A stretch of 8,759 bases of DNA, from assembly GCA_002309585.1 (NCBI GenBank), contig DBXN01000126.1, positions 4,500-13,258 of the forward strand, written 5' to 3'. The notes below the pieces were generated by a model. That model was not told the origin of the DNA. It worked only from the letters and a program-made list of their open reading frames with translations, and searched no databases. The translations under genes were made by a program, and so were the position numbers. Source of the DNA: Verrucomicrobia bacterium UBA1211. GTDB taxonomy: Bacteria > Verrucomicrobiota > Kiritimatiellia > RFP12 > UBA1067. Each line of letters opens with the position of its first letter. Position 1 is the first letter of the stretch. Positions 6,599 to 8,759 of the stretch are shown here, piece by piece.

Positions 6599-8546
6599 AA
6601 CCGTTCCAATGGCGTTCGGCCAGATTGGCGATCAACTCCTCGCGGGGAATCAGCTCCTCCGCCAACGCCCCGACCGCCTCCAAGCCGCAGGCATCCGCCG
6701 CCTCCAGCAGGAGACGCAACGCGCGGATGATGTGCCGCGTGAAACCCGTCTGCCCGACCGACGCCAGCCGGCCGTAGGCCCCCAGTGCCTGAATCAGCCG
6801 CTGGACCGCCCCGTAAGGCAATGCCGCCACCGACTCGGCCTGTTCCGGCGCAGCCTCCAGATAGGCCTCCGCCAGCCGCTGCCGAACGGCTTCGGGGAGA
6901 GCGACATAGGGATCGAAGAGCAGCGACGCCAGATCGTAGGCTGACGGTCCCCACCGCATCCCCTGAAAATCGATCAGCGAGAAAACCCCGTCTTTGCGAA
7001 GCAGATTGCTCGACTGCAGATCCCGGTGGACCAGCGTGTCGGGCAACCCCGCCAGACGTTTGGAGACCGCTTTCAACTCCCTCAGCGCTTTGGCGGGAAT
7101 CTTGTTGAACCCGTACCGCGCCTTGAGCAGATGCCGCTCAAAGAGATCGCGTTCCCAGGCGTACAACGCCTCGTCGAAGGCCGGTTCCAGCTCGGCACCC
7201 GCCTCGCGCGCCCGCCGGGCGCCCTCGGTGTGGAGCCGCGCGACCAGCCGCATCACCGGGAGATAGTAGTCCAGTGCATGCGCCGCGTCATCCGCCATCA
7301 GGGCCTGAAGCGACTCGTCACCCAAATCATCAAAAGCCTGGCAACAGCTAGCGGGATCATCAAAACGGACCTTCGGCACCGCCACGCCGGCCTCCTCCAG
7401 CAGCCGCGTGTGGGAGGCGTACCGGCCGTTCTCGGGCCGCGCCTCCGTACGGTACGCGATGGCGATCACCGCGTCGGACCGATAGCGCAGCCGCCAGAAG
7501 GTCCGGTCCGAGCCCCGCTGGCCGAGACAGGTCGCGGCGACCGATTGGATCGGCCAACCCAACCCCGTGCAGACCCGCTCTAGCGCCGGCTCTTCCAAGG
7601 TGGAGGCCGCGACGCAGACGGTTCCCTCCAGCCGGACATTCGGCCCGATCTCCCCGCCCGCGATCACCGAATCCCGCACCACGCACCCCTCGCCAAGCAC
7701 GGTCCGGCCCAACACCACACTGTTCTCCCCCCGCACGCTCTTGGGAACCGACGCGATCGGGGCCACCGCGAAGAATCCGTCCGACTGGGGATTCGCGCGA
7801 TCCAAGACGGGATCGTACAACTCCCCGCCGGGCAGATCGCGGCGGGCCCGCTTCTTGGTCTCCGCGTGAATCTGAAGGTAACGCTCCACCGTGCCCGCGT
7901 CGGCCCAATAGCTGCCGGGCAGTACAACCCCGTTGACGAAACGGGAATCGGCCATCGCCGCCTCAAAGAGATCGACCAGGGTACAGAAGGGCGTTTCCGG
8001 CAGATAGCGCAGGACCTCGGGCGTCAGAAGTGAAACCCCGCAAAAGGTCAGGTTCCCGTCCAACCCCGGATCAGGACTGTGGTAACAGGTGATCCGTCCC
8101 TTCCGGTCCATCTCGACCGTCCGGGGCCCCAGATCCGGCTCCAGCCAGGCGGCGGCGAACCCCTCGCCCCCCTCCAGCGCCTCCAGGAAGGGATCGGGAA
8201 TCAGGGAACAGGCCACATCCCCGTTCACCACCCAGAAGGGATCGTCCCCGATCCAGGCGCGGAGCGGACGCAACGCCCCGCCCGTCCCGAGAATCTCCTT
8301 CTCCTCCGACAGCGTGATCTTCGCCGCCCCGCGGCGACCGGCGAGATAGGCCTTCAGCCGTTCCGCCCGCCAATGGAGATTGACCGTGATCGACCGTACG
8401 CCCCAATCCTCCAGCATCCGCAACGTCCGCTCGATCATCGGCAGATTCCAAAGCGGCAGCAACGGCTTCGGACACGCCGACGTCAACGGACGCATCCGCG
8501 TTCCCATCCCCGCCGCCAGAACCAACGCTTTCTTCGGAAGCCTCAT
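6597..8546 (-). CDS. Fused sugar-1-phosphate nucleotidyltransferase / hexapeptide helix / aminosugar kinase (MurU-AmgK-like)
   Basis: This 649-residue protein has three parts. Residues 1 to about 235 form a nucleotidyltransferase of the MurU/GDP-mannose-pyrophosphorylase type: LAAGMGTRMRPLT (10-22), PKPLLP with K27, LGTGGA (86-91), metal ligand D110 (NGDV) and WADAGT (214-219). Residues of about 270-315 hold a short left-handed beta-helix (VVLGRTVLGEG, VIAGGEIGPNV). Residues of about 335-645 form an APH/choline-kinase-like domain: GSDRTFWRL (345-353), catalytic H507-R508-D509 with N514, and metal-binding D526 (IDFQG). AmgK phosphorylates MurNAc at C1 and MurU turns it into UDP-MurNAc, so the fusion could perform both steps of cell-wall recycling. 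The sugar substrate is inferred; another sugar-1-phosphate is possible. The ATG at 8546 is preferred because of a nearby GAGGT and because the family motif starts there. A TTG at 8573 would add nine residues. Confidence 0.85.
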   Translation of the reverse strand: MRLPKKALVLAAGMGTRMRPLTSACPKPLLPLWNLPMIERTLRMLEDWGVRSITVNLHWRAERLKAYLAGRRGAAKITLSEEKEILGTGGALRPLRAWIGDDPFWVVNGDVACSLIPDPFLEALEGGEGFAAAWLEPDLGPRTVEMDRKGRITCYHSPDPGLDGNLTFCGVSLLTPEVLRYLPETPFCTLVDLFEAAMADSRFVNGVVLPGSYWADAGTVERYLQIHAETKKRARRDLPGGELYDPVLDRANPQSDGFFAVAPIASVPKSVRGENSVVLGRTVLGEGCVVRDSVIAGGEIGPNVRLEGTVCVAASTLEEPALERVCTGLGWPIQSVAATCLGQRGSDRTFWRLRYRSDAVIAIAYRTEARPENGRYASHTRLLEEAGVAVPKVRFDDPASCCQAFDDLGDESLQALMADDAAHALDYYLPVMRLVARLHTEGARRAREAGAELEPAFDEALYAWERDLFERHLLKARYGFNKIPAKALRELKAVSKRLAGLPDTLVHRDLQSSNLLRKDGVFSLIDFQGMRWGPSAYDLASLLFDPYVALPEAVRQRLAEAYLEAAPEQAESVAALPYGAVQRLIQALGAYGRLASVGQTGFTRHIIRALRLLLEAADACGLEAVGALAEELIPREELIANLAERHWNG

Positions 8547-8550
8547 CCCT

Positions 8551-8555
8551 ACCTC
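8551..8555 (-). promoter_or_regulatory. Ribosome-binding site supporting the ATG at 8546
   Basis: GAGGT on the minus strand lies 4 bases before the ATG at 8546, much like the spacing of the downstream gene's site. The TTG at 8573 has no comparable purine-rich motif. Confidence 0.55.
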
Positions 8556-8590
8556 GCTCTTTCCAATCTCCAAGGTTTCACCCGCAAACG

Positions 8591-8626
8591 TTGGTTAAGA
8601 TACCAAATCAGCTTCCCAGTTGGAAG
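8591..8626 (-). promoter_or_regulatory. Weak promoter-like region with two small dyads upstream of the fusion gene
   Basis: Read on the minus strand, TATCTT (8597-8602) matches the -10 consensus at four of six, with a poor -35, TTCCAA (8620-8625), 17 bases away. Two inverted repeats overlap these elements: TTGGT-N6-ACCAA (8591-8606) and CTTCC-N5-GGAAG (8612-8626). They could be operator half-sites or chance. Confidence 0.3.
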
Positions 8627-8659
8627 GGGAAAATGCCGATCATGACACCGCCGCGCCCC

Positions 8660-8694
8660 GTCGCATGTCGCCCGTCGCGTGTCGGTTGTCAACC
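8660..8694. repeat. Heptanucleotide tandem array, consensus GTCGCNN, five units
   Basis: GTC recurs exactly every 7 bases at 8660, 8667, 8674, 8681 and 8688. The first three units are GTCGCAT, GTCGCCC and GTCGCGT; the last two decay to GTCGGTT and GTCAACC. The region is noncoding. It resembles in style the short heptanucleotide tandem repeats known from intergenic DNA of cyanobacteria and other bacteria. Confidence 0.75.
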
Positions 8695-8708
8695 CTAGCG
8701 CGCTCCCC

Positions 8709-8758
8709 GTCCCGAATGTCCCAGTTGTCCCAGTTTTGGGACCGGCGGGACAGGCGGG
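8709..8758. repeat. Nine-base periodic inverted array (GTCCC x3, GGGAC x2 plus a partial)
   Basis: GTCCC occurs at 8709, 8718 and 8727 (two units are identical, GTCCCAGTT). After a two-base centre, GGGAC occurs at 8738 and 8747, and GGG at 8756. The 5' units and 3' units are reverse-complementary in their cores. This allows a hairpin with stems of about 5-6 bp separated by symmetric mismatched segments; the innermost stem is GTCCCA-GTTT-TGGGAC (8727-8742). The array may continue past the window end. Confidence 0.75.
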
Positions 8759-8759
8759 T

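Noticed and set aside
6586..6954. Upstream extension of the HTH-PTS IIA gene to 6954
   Set aside because: It lies inside the kinase part of the fusion gene and gives glycine/arginine-rich noise; a perfect Shine-Dalgarno site marks the start at 6585.
8547..8573. TTG start at 8573 for the fusion gene
   Set aside because: It adds nine non-conserved residues and has no good ribosome-binding site; the ATG at 8546 fits the family start.
8079..8645. Plus-strand open frame of 188 codons over the start of the fusion gene
   Set aside because: Antisense to the clear nucleotidyltransferase domain, proline/arginine/glutamine rich and without recognisable motifs.

Overview
The window is about 8.8 kb of GC-rich bacterial chromosome with six protein-coding genes and no RNA gene, mobile element or CRISPR array that I can see. 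The organism looks like a member of the Planctomycetes-Verrucomicrobia-Chlamydiae group, possibly Kiritimatiellota-like. That is an inference from gene types (a stand-alone glycogen-binding CBM48 protein, a DNA-binding domain fused to a PTS IIA domain, a fused sugar-phosphate nucleotidyltransferase/kinase) and from GC content. No marker gene here proves it.

Left part (1-3350, + strand): the C-terminal part of a membrane-bound CHASE2 adenylate cyclase, cut by the window start. A metallo-beta-lactamase-fold hydrolase follows 9 bases later, almost certainly in the same operon. Next comes a gap of 113 bases with a possible promoter, then a secreted endonuclease/exonuclease/phosphatase-family protein. 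A strong intrinsic terminator closes this block at about 3378-3410.

Middle (3411-5859, + strand): a promoter-like TTGACT region, then a 104-residue protein made of a lysine-rich tail and one AMPK-type glycogen-binding module. Its stop codon overlaps the start codon of uvrB, the damage-recognition subunit of nucleotide excision repair. The two genes look translationally coupled.

Right part (5866-8546, - strand, convergent with uvrB across only 6 bases): a two-gene operon. The first gene is a 649-residue fusion of a MurU/GDP-mannose-pyrophosphorylase-like nucleotidyltransferase, a short hexapeptide beta-helix and an AmgK-like kinase. It is a plausible one-polypeptide version of the MurNAc-to-UDP-MurNAc cell-wall recycling route. 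The second is an excisionase/MerR-like DNA-binding domain fused to a PTS IIA domain with its phosphorylatable histidine kept, which may be a regulator. Upstream of this operon, 8547-8759 holds no gene. It carries two unusual short-period arrays: a 7-base repeat (GTCGCNN, five units) and a 9-base repeat that runs as GTCCC units and then as mirrored GGGAC units, able to fold into a periodic hairpin.

The best leads are the glycogen-binding protein coupled to uvrB, the three-part nucleotidyltransferase/kinase fusion with its PTS-type partner, the cyclase/MBL-hydrolase pair, and the two repeat arrays.
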